Assembly: GCF_019890675.1 (NCBI RefSeq)
Contig: NZ_JAIOAA010000008.1
Span: forward strand, 1 to 64,000
Direction of reading: 5' to 3'
Source of the DNA: Micromonospora sp. PLK6-60
GTDB taxonomy: Bacteria > Actinomycetota > Actinomycetes > Mycobacteriales > Micromonosporaceae
Length of the DNA: 64,000 bases
Shown: positions 51,623 to 58,271 of the stretch, in pieces
Position numbering within the stretch: position 1 is the first letter of the stretch
How the letters are laid out: each line of letters starts with the position of its first letter
Notes under the pieces: model-generated
Databases searched by the model: none
Told to the model about the DNA's origin: nothing
The model's input: the letters and a program-made list of their open reading frames with translations, nothing else
Position numbers and translations under genes: made by a program

Positions 51623-51937
51623 GTGGGTGAGAACAACGAGCTCGGCACCTGCGACCTCTGCGGCCGACCGCTTGACGCCGAAGGCGAGAACGCCTGGCTG
51701 GCCTTGGAGGTCTTCCGGCCCGAGAGCGACTACCTCAATGTGTCCTTCTGTCGACAGCAGCACGCAGCCGAGTGGCTGAGAGCGCCGTTGCCAGAGGTGC
51801 AGCCATTTGTTCCGACACCGCGAACGAGGAAAGACCGGCTCCTCGGCTGGGCTGTCGCTGCGCTGTTCCTTTGGGCTGGGATTCTCGGGCTGTTGGGTGC
51901 CTACGCACTCGTCCGCCTGCTCGGTGGTTGGGACTGA
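51623..51937 (+). CDS. Small zinc-ribbon-like membrane protein
   Basis: The roughly 104-aa protein starts at GTG (VGENNELGTCDLCGRPLDAE). It carries CDLC and later FCRQQH, which could bind one zinc. The C-terminal transmembrane helix is AVAALFLWAGILGLLGAYAL. No family is assigned. An open frame extends upstream to an ATG at 51569, but that part runs close to the integrase-end repeat and does not look coding. Confidence 0.55.
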   Translation: MGENNELGTCDLCGRPLDAEGENAWLALEVFRPESDYLNVSFCRQQHAAEWLRAPLPEVQPFVPTPRTRKDRLLGWAVAALFLWAGILGLLGAYALVRLLGGWD

Positions 51938-52022
51938 GGTAGAGCTCTGCCAGGTGATGCGCGACGGATAGGGTCCGGTCATGCCGTGCTCGGATATTCG
52001 CGAGCGATCGGCAAGCTAGGCG

Positions 52023-52475
52023 TCAGACCAGCCAGTGACCATCACGCATCAGGTCACGGCCGGCGATCTCGTTCGCCTCCCGCCACGCTTGTATGCGGCG
52101 GGGTGTCACTCGAAAGAATGCGTAGCGGGTCGTGCCGACCCGCGCATCCCAGAATCTCGCGGCGAAGGCGTCGGCCAGGTCGTTTGGCACGTTCTCGCGC
52201 GAGAACGTCTCGACGGTGCCCTCGATGAGTACCACGTCGCGGGTTAGGCCGACCGACATCCGCACGCGTCCAGAGGATCGCAGATTGCGCCCGGTCGGGC
52301 TGGACTCGCTTGTTGCCAAGGTGAACGCCGCACCATCCCAGAGGAAGGACAGCGGCACCAGGTAGGCGTTGCCGTCCCGGTCTGCTGAGGCGACCCATGC
52401 GTCGAGGTCGTGGTTGAGGCGCGCCAGCGTGTCCTGCTTACGTTGCTGCAGCGTGCGCGGCGGTTCGGGTTCCAC
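52023..52475 (-). CDS. Pyridoxamine 5'-phosphate oxidase-like (F420/FMN) protein
   Basis: The 150-aa split-barrel protein has ARLNHDLDAWVASADRDGNA, YLVPLSFLWDGAAFTLATSE, RMSVGLTRDVVLIEGTVETF and FFRVTPRRIQAWREANE. This order is typical of the PPOX class of F420- or FMN-binding proteins in actinobacteria. Its reaction is unknown. The start is GTG at 52475 with AAGGAG upstream. Confidence 0.85.
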   Translation of the reverse strand: MEPEPPRTLQQRKQDTLARLNHDLDAWVASADRDGNAYLVPLSFLWDGAAFTLATSESSPTGRNLRSSGRVRMSVGLTRDVVLIEGTVETFSRENVPNDLADAFAARFWDARVGTTRYAFFRVTPRRIQAWREANEIAGRDLMRDGHWLV

Positions 52476-52540
52476 GTCGGGGTTCTCCTTCTACATTCGC
52501 GGGGGCGCTCACGGTCGAAGCCCCAAGCAACGATGGATGT

Positions 52541-52573
52541 TGAAGGGCGCTTTAACGCAAGCGGTAGCGCGTG
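52541..52573 (+). repeat. Possible degenerate copy of the TTAACGC interspersed repeat
   Basis: GAAGGGCGCTTTAACGCAAG followed by CGGTAGCGC keeps the core TTAACGC-N3-CGGTAG of copies 2 and 3 but has lost both GGGGCCCC boxes. The surrounding 52476-52869 contains no convincing gene; the last integrase-end remnant begins at 52819. Confidence 0.4.
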
Positions 52574-52872
52574 AGCGTCCGAGACTCGTCGCCGGCCGCG
52601 TTCACGGCGACGCTCTCAGCGACGAGACAACCGCTCAGGACCATCAGCGAGTCGCGGTGTCGCAAATCAGTTGGCGGAGGCGTGTCGCACATCAGCCGAC
52701 GGCAACCAACGGCTACCGGTTCTCGGCTGACCGCTTCCGGGTGAGGGTGACCCCGGCGAGCACCAGCGCGCTGCCGGCCGCGATCGCGGCGGTGCCAAGA
52801 GGAGACGGCGTGACCGCTTTGGCTGTACGAATGGCTGCACTCGGACCCGAGATCAACCAAGGGAAGTGCTGG

Positions 52873-52945
52873 TGGAGCCCAGGGGACTCGAACCCCTAAC
52901 CCCTGCCTTGCAAAGGCAGTGCTCTGCCAGTTGAGCTAGGGCCCC
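52873..52945 (-). tRNA. tRNA-Ala (TGC)
   Basis: The 73-nt minus-strand gene folds as a full cloverleaf. Acceptor GGGGCCC pairs with GGGCTCC and keeps the alanine identity pair G3:U70. The anticodon stem is CTGCC/GGCAG with loop TTTGCAA (anticodon TGC), and the T arm carries GGTTCGAGTCC. The CCA is encoded at 52870-52872. It lies in the conserved gyrA-tRNA-Ile-tRNA-Ala block. Its 3' end faces integrase remnants, so it is a likely attachment site. Confidence 0.97.
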
Positions 52946-52987
52946 GTGCCGGGCGGAGCCGCCCGGTGCTGGCAGCCGGTCGGCCGG

Positions 52988-53116
52988 TCAGCGCAGGTCG
53001 GGCGCCGTGGTCGCCTCGTGCCACAGGGCACGCTCGTCGTTCGACGCCTTGACCTTCTTGGCCACCACTGCCACCACGCCGACGACACCGACCAGGAACA
53101 GAAGCTTCTTGACCAT
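52988..53116 (-). CDS. DLW-39 family micro-protein
   Basis: The 42-aa protein is MVKKLLFLVGVVGVVAVVAK then KVKASNDERALWHEATTAPD and LR. It has one N-terminal membrane helix and the conserved LW.EAT.APDLR end of the DLW-39 family. The family is always found beside the two tRNA genes downstream of gyrA in actinobacteria. Function unknown. The start is ATG with GGGGCGACC upstream. Confidence 0.88.
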   Translation of the reverse strand: MVKKLLFLVGVVGVVAVVAKKVKASNDERALWHEATTAPDLR

Positions 53117-53160
53117 GGGGCGACCCCTCGCGCTCGACTGCCGTCGGGAAGGACGTGCGG

Positions 53161-53234
53161 TGGGGCTAGCTGGAATCGAACCAGCGACCTCAGAGTTATC
53201 AGCTCTGCGCTCTAACCGACTGAGCTATAGCCCC
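53161..53234 (-). tRNA. tRNA-Ile (GAT)
   Basis: The 74-nt minus-strand gene has acceptor GGGGCTA/TAGCCCC, D arm with AGCTCAGTCGGTTAGAGC, anticodon loop CTGATAA (GAT) and T arm GGTTCGATTCC. CCA is not encoded. It is transcribed in the same direction as gyrA, DUF3566 and tRNA-Ala. Confidence 0.97.
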
Positions 53235-53348
53235 GCGTGGCGACGGCCAAGGTTAACCTATCGCCTCGTCCGGCCCCAAATCGGGGTCGATCGTGACGCC
53301 CGCGCCGCCAACCCGACCGTACCCGGCGGCCCGGGGGCCGGGCGATCG

Positions 53349-53403
53349 GTTTCCGGCCGGCCGGAAACGGAGACGCCGGGGCCACCTCACGGCGGGCCCC
53401 GGC
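53349..53403 (-). terminator. Terminator after the gyrB-gyrA-DUF3566 operon
   Basis: GCCGGGGCC (53375-53383) pairs with GGCCCCGGC (53395-53403), loop 11 nt, 14 bp past the DUF3566 stop. A second perfect palindrome GTTTCCGGCCGGCCGGAAAC (53349-53368) follows. No T-tract. Confidence 0.65.
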
Positions 53404-53416
53404 ATCACTCGTCGGA

Positions 53417-54355
53417 TCAGTCGCGCTCGGCGAGCGTCAGCTCGATCCCGCCGACCAGGTCGGCGCAGACGTTGTAGACGAACGCCCCGAGGGTGGCCAG
53501 CGCGGTGAACAGCACCACGTTGACCAGCCCGACCAGCGCGGAGGTGAGGATGACGCCCTTGGCGGTCACCCGGAAGCCGCTGGTGCCCTGGCCGCCGCCG
53601 GCATTGACCAGGTCGGTCAGGCTGCTGTTGACGCTCTCGAACACGCCCATCGCGTCCAGGGCCAGATAGAGCACCGAGGTGGCGACGACCACCACGATGA
53701 ACAGCACCACCGAGACGGCGAAGGCGAACTTCATCACGGACCACGGGTCGATCCGCTTGAGGTTGAGCCGGGCCCGGCGCGGCCCGCGGGAGGCCGCGGA
53801 ACTCACCGAGGTACGCGCGGCGCGTACCGCGTCACCGACCCGTGCGGCCCCGACGGCCGCGGCGCCGACGCCCGGGGGGAGACCGCCACCGCTGGCCGGA
53901 CGGCCGGCGGGACGAGCGCCGCCCTCCGGCTGCGACTTGGCCGCGCCGGCCCGGGCCTGGGTGCCGGTGGCCCCAGCGCCCTTCGCCGGGGCTGCCTGCC
54001 CCGCGCCGACCTTGATCGGCTGCGTGGTGGACGACGAGCGCGCGGCCGCCGCCCCCGGGCCGGCCGGCGCCGGCTTCGGAGCGGCGGGGGTCGGCTTCGA
54101 GGCGACCGTGGCCGGTTCCGCGGCGGCGGCCGTGGCCTCGGTGTTCTCCGTCGCCCCCGAATCCTCCGCGGGCTTGTCCGGCGGTGGCGACATGCCGGGA
54201 GCCCGGGTGAACTTCGGGGCAGGCGCCTCGCCGGGGACGGTGGCCCGGCCGACGGCCGCCCGCCCGGCAGACTGGGTGCCCCCGTCCGCGGACTCCTCGT
54301 CGACGGCGCTGGCCGAGGTCCCCGAGTTCCCCGACTTCGCCTGTGTCTCCGTCAT
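53417..54355 (-). CDS. DUF3566 membrane protein
   Basis: The 312-aa protein has a long disordered Ala/Pro/Gly-rich N-terminus (about 1-185) and a conserved C-terminal DUF3566 domain with two transmembrane helices: LNLKRIDPWSVMKFAFAVSV..YLALDAMGVFESVNSSLTDL and LTSALVGLVNVVLFTALATL. The domain is invariably encoded after gyrA in actinobacteria, and in some species affects cell division. The ATG at 54355 lies next to the gyrA stop (54359), so the genes are coupled. Confidence 0.93.
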   Translation of the reverse strand: MTETQAKSGNSGTSASAVDEESADGGTQSAGRAAVGRATVPGEAPAPKFTRAPGMSPPPDKPAEDSGATENTEATAAAAEPATVASKPTPAAPKPAPAGPGAAAARSSSTTQPIKVGAGQAAPAKGAGATGTQARAGAAKSQPEGGARPAGRPASGGGLPPGVGAAAVGAARVGDAVRAARTSVSSAASRGPRRARLNLKRIDPWSVMKFAFAVSVVLFIVVVVATSVLYLALDAMGVFESVNSSLTDLVNAGGGQGTSGFRVTAKGVILTSALVGLVNVVLFTALATLGAFVYNVCADLVGGIELTLAERD

Positions 54356-54358
54356 CAA

Positions 54359-57300
54359 CTAGTCCTGTTCCTCAGGCTCGTCGGCATTGCGAGCAATCGC
54401 CACGATAGTCACGCCGTCCGGGAGGTCCATCAGCTTTACCCCCATTGTGTTCCGGTCACGCGTACGGCGTACAGGCTTCACCGGAGTCCGGATGACACCG
54501 CCGTTGCTGGTGATGGCGAACAGCTCGTCGTCCGGATCGATCACCACCGCACCGACCAGACCACCCCGGCGCTCGGTGATCTTCGCAGTCAGCACGCCCT
54601 TACCTCCCCGGCCCTGCACCGGGTATTCCTCGATCGGCGTACGTTTCGCGTATCCGCCGTTCGTCGCGACCAGCACGTCCAGACCCTCGCGCACGACCTC
54701 CACCGCGAGCAACTCGTCGTACTCGCTGAACCGCATGCCGATCACCCCGGAGGTGGCCCGGCCCATCGGGCGCAGCGCCTCGTCCGTGGCGTTGAACCGG
54801 ATCGCCTGCGCGTTCTTGGACACCAGCAGCAGGTCGTTCTCCGGGGCCACGAGGACAGCGCCGACCAGCTCGTCCTCATCGCGCAGGTTGATCGCGATGA
54901 TGCCGCCGGAACGGTTGGAGTCGAACTCCTCGAGCCGCGTCTTCTTCACCAGACCGTTCTTCGTGGCGAGGACCAGGTAGGGCGCCACCTGGTAGTTCGG
55001 AATCTCGATGATCTGCGCGATCTGCTCATCCGGTTGGAACGCGAGCAGGTTGGCCACGTGCTGACCCTTGGCCACCCTACTGGCTTCCGGAAGCTCGTAC
55101 GCCTTGGCCCGGTACACCCGCCCCTTGTTCGTGAAGAACAGGATCCAGTCGTGGGTGGAGCAGACGAAGAAGTGGCTGACGATGTCGTCCTGCCGCAGCG
55201 TCGCGCCGCTGACGCCCTTGCCGCCCCGCCGCTGCGACCGGTAGAGGTCGACCTTGGTGCGCTTCGCGTACCCGGTGCGGGTGATGGTGACGACCACGTC
55301 CTCGCGGGCGATCAGGTCCTCCATCGAGACCTCGCCCTCGAAGGGCACGATCTTCGTCCGCCGTTCGTCGCCCCACTTGGCGACGATCTCACCCAGCTCC
55401 TCAGAGACGATCTTCCGCTGCCGCTCCGGCTTGGCCAGGATGTCCTTCAGGTCGGCGATCTCCAGCTCCAGCTTGGCCAGCTCGTCGAGCAGCTTCTGCC
55501 GCTCCAGCGCCGCCAGCCGGCGCAGCTGCATGTCCAGGATCGCCGTCGCCTGGATCTCGTCGATCTCCAGCAGCTGGATCAGGCCCTGCCGGGCGTCCTC
55601 GACGGTGGGCGAGCGCCGGATCAGGGCGATCACGTCGTCCAGGGCGTCCAACGCCTTGGCCAGACCGCGCAGGATGTGCGCCCGCTCCTCGGCCTTGCGC
55701 AACCGGAACGCGGTCCGCCGGCGGATGACCTCGATCTGGTGCTCGACGTAGTAGCGGATGAACTGCGCCAGGTTCAGCGTGCGCGGCACCCCGTCGACCA
55801 GCGCCAGCATGTTGGCGCCGAAGGTCTCCTGAAGCTGGGTGTGCTTGTAGAGGTTGTTGAGCACCACCTTGGCGACCGCGTCGCGCTTGAGGACCAGCAC
55901 GATCCGCATGCCGGTACGCCCGGAGGACTCGTCCCGGATGTCGGCGATGCCGCCGAGCTTCCCCTCCTTGATCAGCTCGGCGATCCGCTCGGCCAGGTTG
56001 TCCGGGTTGACCTGGTAGGGCAGCTCGCTGACCACCAGCGCCGGCCGACCCCGCTTGTCCTCCTCCACCTCGACCACCGCGCGCATCCGGATCGAGCCCC
56101 GCCCGGTCCGGTACGCGTCCTGGATGCCGGCGTGCCCCACGATCAGGCCGTGGGTCGGGAAGTCCGGACCCTTGACGATCTCCAGCAGCGCTTCCAGCGT
56201 CTCGGCCTCGTCGGCCTCCGGGTGCTCCAGGCACCACTGCACCGCCGCGCCGATCTCCCGCAGGTTGTGCGGCGGGATCTTGGTGGCCATACCGACCGCG
56301 ATGCCCTCGGAGCCGTTGACCAGCAGGTTGGGGATGCGCGACGGCAGGATGGTGGGTTCCTTGGCCCGGCCGTCGTAGTTGTCCTGGAGGTCGACGGTGT
56401 CCTCGTCGATGTCCCGCAGCATCTCCATCGCCAGCGGGTCGAGCTTGCACTCGGTGTTGTGGCTGACGAAACCGTCGGAGACGAACGAGTGGTCCTCGGT
56501 GTCCACCCGGATGCTGTAGACCGGCCGCACGCCCGCGTCGGCCAGCTCGGCCACCTCGGCGTAGTAGAACCGGCCGTCGACCAGCGGCTCGACCACGTCG
56601 AGGATGCCCGGCTCGGTGATCCGGGCGGCGATCTCGTCCCGGTCCCGCTCCCAGCGCTCGATCCGGTCCACGTTGTGCCGCCGCAGCCAGTCCCGCTCGG
56701 TCCAGCGGGTGGCGCCGTGCTCGCGGATGAAGTCACCGACGAAGGGCACGAAGTCACCGGCGAGCGCCCTGCTGGTCACCGGCACCTGGGCCAGTTCCGA
56801 TGCCAGCTTGGCCTGCTTGCGGCCGAGGAAACCGACGTGCGCGGCGAAGATCCGCGCGTCCCGGCGGTTGGTGATGACAACCTTGATCTCGCCGTTGTCG
56901 TACCGGCACTGCCGGCTGACCACGCCGAACTCCAGCAGCAGCTGCTGCACCTCACGGGCGAGCCGCGCGCTGCGGGTCGAGTACGAGACCTGGATGGTGT
57001 GGCGCGGCAGCAGCGAGGAGGAGCCGTCGCCCTCGAAGAGCGCCTGGAGGAAGGCCCGCTTGACCGCCGCCGGCCCGCGCCAGACGAATTCGGGTACGAA
57101 CTTGTCGGCGCTACGCGCCCCGACCAGCTCGCCGAGGATGCTCGACCGCAGGGCGGAGAGGTCCTGGACATCGAGCTCGTGCAGCGTGCTGCCGGAGGCG
57201 ATGACCCGCTCGGCAACGTAGCGGGGGCCACCGACCGCCAGGTCGTAGGCGGCGAGTACCCGCACGAAGAACTCACGGTCGACGTTGTTGAAGCCGGCTC

Positions 57301-58141
57301 GGTGCTCCGACACCCAGCCTTCGGACACGAATGCGCCCGCCAGGACCGCCGCCTCGACGTGCTCCAGCGTCGGGTAGCCGATCTCGTCCGGCACCGTCCG
57401 CTGGAGGACCACCCGATCCCCGGGGGAGATCTCGGCGAGCAGCTTCCACAGCAGGGTGGGCACGCCGGCCACGCTCACCAGGCAGAGCACCGGGTGGTTG
57501 TGGGTGCCGGTCAGCTCGTACCCCTCGCGGGTGCGCAGCCGCAGCGTGGGGTGCTCGCCGGAGTGGAAGAACCGGCTGGCGTGGACCAGGTCGCCGTTGC
57601 GGTCGCGGACCTTCAGGTCGACGTCGGTCTCGCTGCTCGGCGCGGCGCCCGGCACGACGTCGCCGATCCGTACGCTAGCCTCGGCGGCACGAATCCGGAC
57701 ATCTCCGGTCAAGCAGTAACGCATCGCCGCAGCCGGATCATTTCCGGGCGAACCGAAGTTGCCGTTGCCGTCCACCAGCGGGTACCGCAGCGACCAGGGC
57801 TGCGCCATCCGGACCAGCGCGTCGTAGATCGCCGAGTCGCCGTGCGGGTGGAACTGGCCCATCACGTCGCCGACGACGCGGGAGCACTTCACGTAGCCGC
57901 GGTCCGGCCGGTATCCGGAGTCGAACATGGCGTACAGGATCTTGCGGTGGACCGGCTTGAGCCCGTCCCGGACGTCCGGCAGCGCCCGCCCGACGATGAC
58001 GCTCATCGCGTAGTCGAGGTACGAGCGCTGCATCTCGACCTCGAGGCCGACCGGCTCGATGCGGTCGTGCTGGGCGACGACCGCGGCCGGTGTCTCCGGG
58101 GTCTCCGGCTCGTTGGGGGTGGACTCGGGAGTATCGGTCAC
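54359..58141 (-). CDS. gyrA: DNA gyrase subunit A, with in-frame intein
   Basis: The 1260-residue precursor contains 840 residues of GyrA and a 420-residue intein. GyrA breaks and rejoins DNA in the A2B2 gyrase tetramer to add negative supercoils. N-extein: YLDYAMSVIVGRALPDVRDG, VHRKILYAMFDSGYRPDRGY, and the quinolone region HPHGDSAIYDALVRMAQ, which has Ser (sensitive type) and Asp at the resistance positions. The catalytic Tyr142 (AAAMRY) is the last residue before the intein; TECKLDPLAMEMLRDI follows it. The C-terminal beta-pinwheel carries the gyrase-box-like QRRGGKGVSGA. The start is GTG with AAGGG. It is downstream of gyrB with DnaA-box-like sites between. Confidence 0.97.
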   Translation of the reverse strand: MTDTPESTPNEPETPETPAAVVAQHDRIEPVGLEVEMQRSYLDYAMSVIVGRALPDVRDGLKPVHRKILYAMFDSGYRPDRGYVKCSRVVGDVMGQFHPHGDSAIYDALVRMAQPWSLRYPLVDGNGNFGSPGNDPAAAMRYCLTGDVRIRAAEASVRIGDVVPGAAPSSETDVDLKVRDRNGDLVHASRFFHSGEHPTLRLRTREGYELTGTHNHPVLCLVSVAGVPTLLWKLLAEISPGDRVVLQRTVPDEIGYPTLEHVEAAVLAGAFVSEGWVSEHRAGFNNVDREFFVRVLAAYDLAVGGPRYVAERVIASGSTLHELDVQDLSALRSSILGELVGARSADKFVPEFVWRGPAAVKRAFLQALFEGDGSSSLLPRHTIQVSYSTRSARLAREVQQLLLEFGVVSRQCRYDNGEIKVVITNRRDARIFAAHVGFLGRKQAKLASELAQVPVTSRALAGDFVPFVGDFIREHGATRWTERDWLRRHNVDRIERWERDRDEIAARITEPGILDVVEPLVDGRFYYAEVAELADAGVRPVYSIRVDTEDHSFVSDGFVSHNTECKLDPLAMEMLRDIDEDTVDLQDNYDGRAKEPTILPSRIPNLLVNGSEGIAVGMATKIPPHNLREIGAAVQWCLEHPEADEAETLEALLEIVKGPDFPTHGLIVGHAGIQDAYRTGRGSIRMRAVVEVEEDKRGRPALVVSELPYQVNPDNLAERIAELIKEGKLGGIADIRDESSGRTGMRIVLVLKRDAVAKVVLNNLYKHTQLQETFGANMLALVDGVPRTLNLAQFIRYYVEHQIEVIRRRTAFRLRKAEERAHILRGLAKALDALDDVIALIRRSPTVEDARQGLIQLLEIDEIQATAILDMQLRRLAALERQKLLDELAKLELEIADLKDILAKPERQRKIVSEELGEIVAKWGDERRTKIVPFEGEVSMEDLIAREDVVVTITRTGYAKRTKVDLYRSQRRGGKGVSGATLRQDDIVSHFFVCSTHDWILFFTNKGRVYRAKAYELPEASRVAKGQHVANLLAFQPDEQIAQIIEIPNYQVAPYLVLATKNGLVKKTRLEEFDSNRSGGIIAINLRDEDELVGAVLVAPENDLLLVSKNAQAIRFNATDEALRPMGRATSGVIGMRFSEYDELLAVEVVREGLDVLVATNGGYAKRTPIEEYPVQGRGGKGVLTAKITERRGGLVGAVVIDPDDELFAITSNGGVIRTPVKPVRRTRDRNTMGVKLMDLPDGVTIVAIARNADEPEEQD
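56456..57715 (-). other. GyrA intein (420 aa, LAGLIDADG-type)
   Basis: The intein runs from Cys143 to Asn562 of the precursor. Block A is CLTGDVRIR (Cys nucleophile); block B contains TGTHNHPVL; the end blocks F/G are VYSIRVDTEDHSFVSDGFVSHN-like and finish in His-Asn before Thr+1. The middle holds a LAGLIDADG-family homing endonuclease with helices AVLAGAFVSEGWVSE and FLQALFEGDGSSS; acidic residues (Glu in the first, Asp in the second) are kept, so the enzyme may be active. The insertion point, directly after the catalytic Tyr, is the classical GyrA-a site known from Mycobacterium leprae, whose intein is also about 420 aa. Confidence 0.95.
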
Positions 58142-58177
58142 TGTTAACCCTTATCAGACTCAGAGTCGGCTTCGTGC

Positions 58178-58229
58178 TGTGGATAACCGCTGTGGAAACC
58201 GGCCAGACTGTGGATAACTCTGTGGATCG
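58178..58229. promoter_or_regulatory. Cluster of DnaA-box-like sites between gyrB and gyrA
   Basis: TGTGGATAA occurs at 58178-58186 and 58209-58217, exact complements of the DnaA box TTATCCACA. TGTGGAAAC (58191-58199) and TGTGGATCG (58221-58229) are one- to two-base variants, all in one direction and 10-18 bp apart. The cluster lies just upstream of the gyrA start, so DnaA could influence gyrA transcription or be titrated here. Confidence 0.75.
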
Positions 58230-58271
58230 CCGGGGTGTCCGGTGGATCACCGACCACCCCGGCGCCGTCCG

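Larger units (their letters stand above)
49335..52842 (+). mobile_element. Zone with four degenerate integrase-end repeats next to tRNA-Ala
   Basis: A degenerate 20-24 bp sequence of the type GTACGGATGGCTGTACGGCC occurs in the same orientation at 49335-49354, 50468-50487, 51519-51541 and 52819-52842, about 1.05-1.3 kb apart. In one frame it encodes LAVRMAVRP or similar, as at the C-terminus of many actinomycete integrases. The third copy follows a recognisable tyrosine-recombinase fragment. The fourth runs straight into the 3' end of tRNA-Ala. Between copies lie one or two small unrelated genes each. Serial insertion and decay at this attachment site is the simplest reading. Confidence 0.6.

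Noticed and set aside
52369..52899. 176-codon plus-strand frame reaching into tRNA-Ala
   Set aside because: It overlaps the PPOX gene and a repeat; only its end matches an integrase remnant. It is not a whole gene.
56456..57715. Frameshift or foreign insertion that inactivates gyrA
   Set aside because: The insert is in frame and has all intein splice blocks, so it should be removed from the protein.
55034..58147. 1037-codon open frame on the plus strand opposite gyrA
   Set aside because: It mirrors the gyrA codons; its amino-acid makeup (V, D, H, L, R, Q) is that of a reverse-frame shadow in high-GC DNA, and gyrA is beyond doubt.
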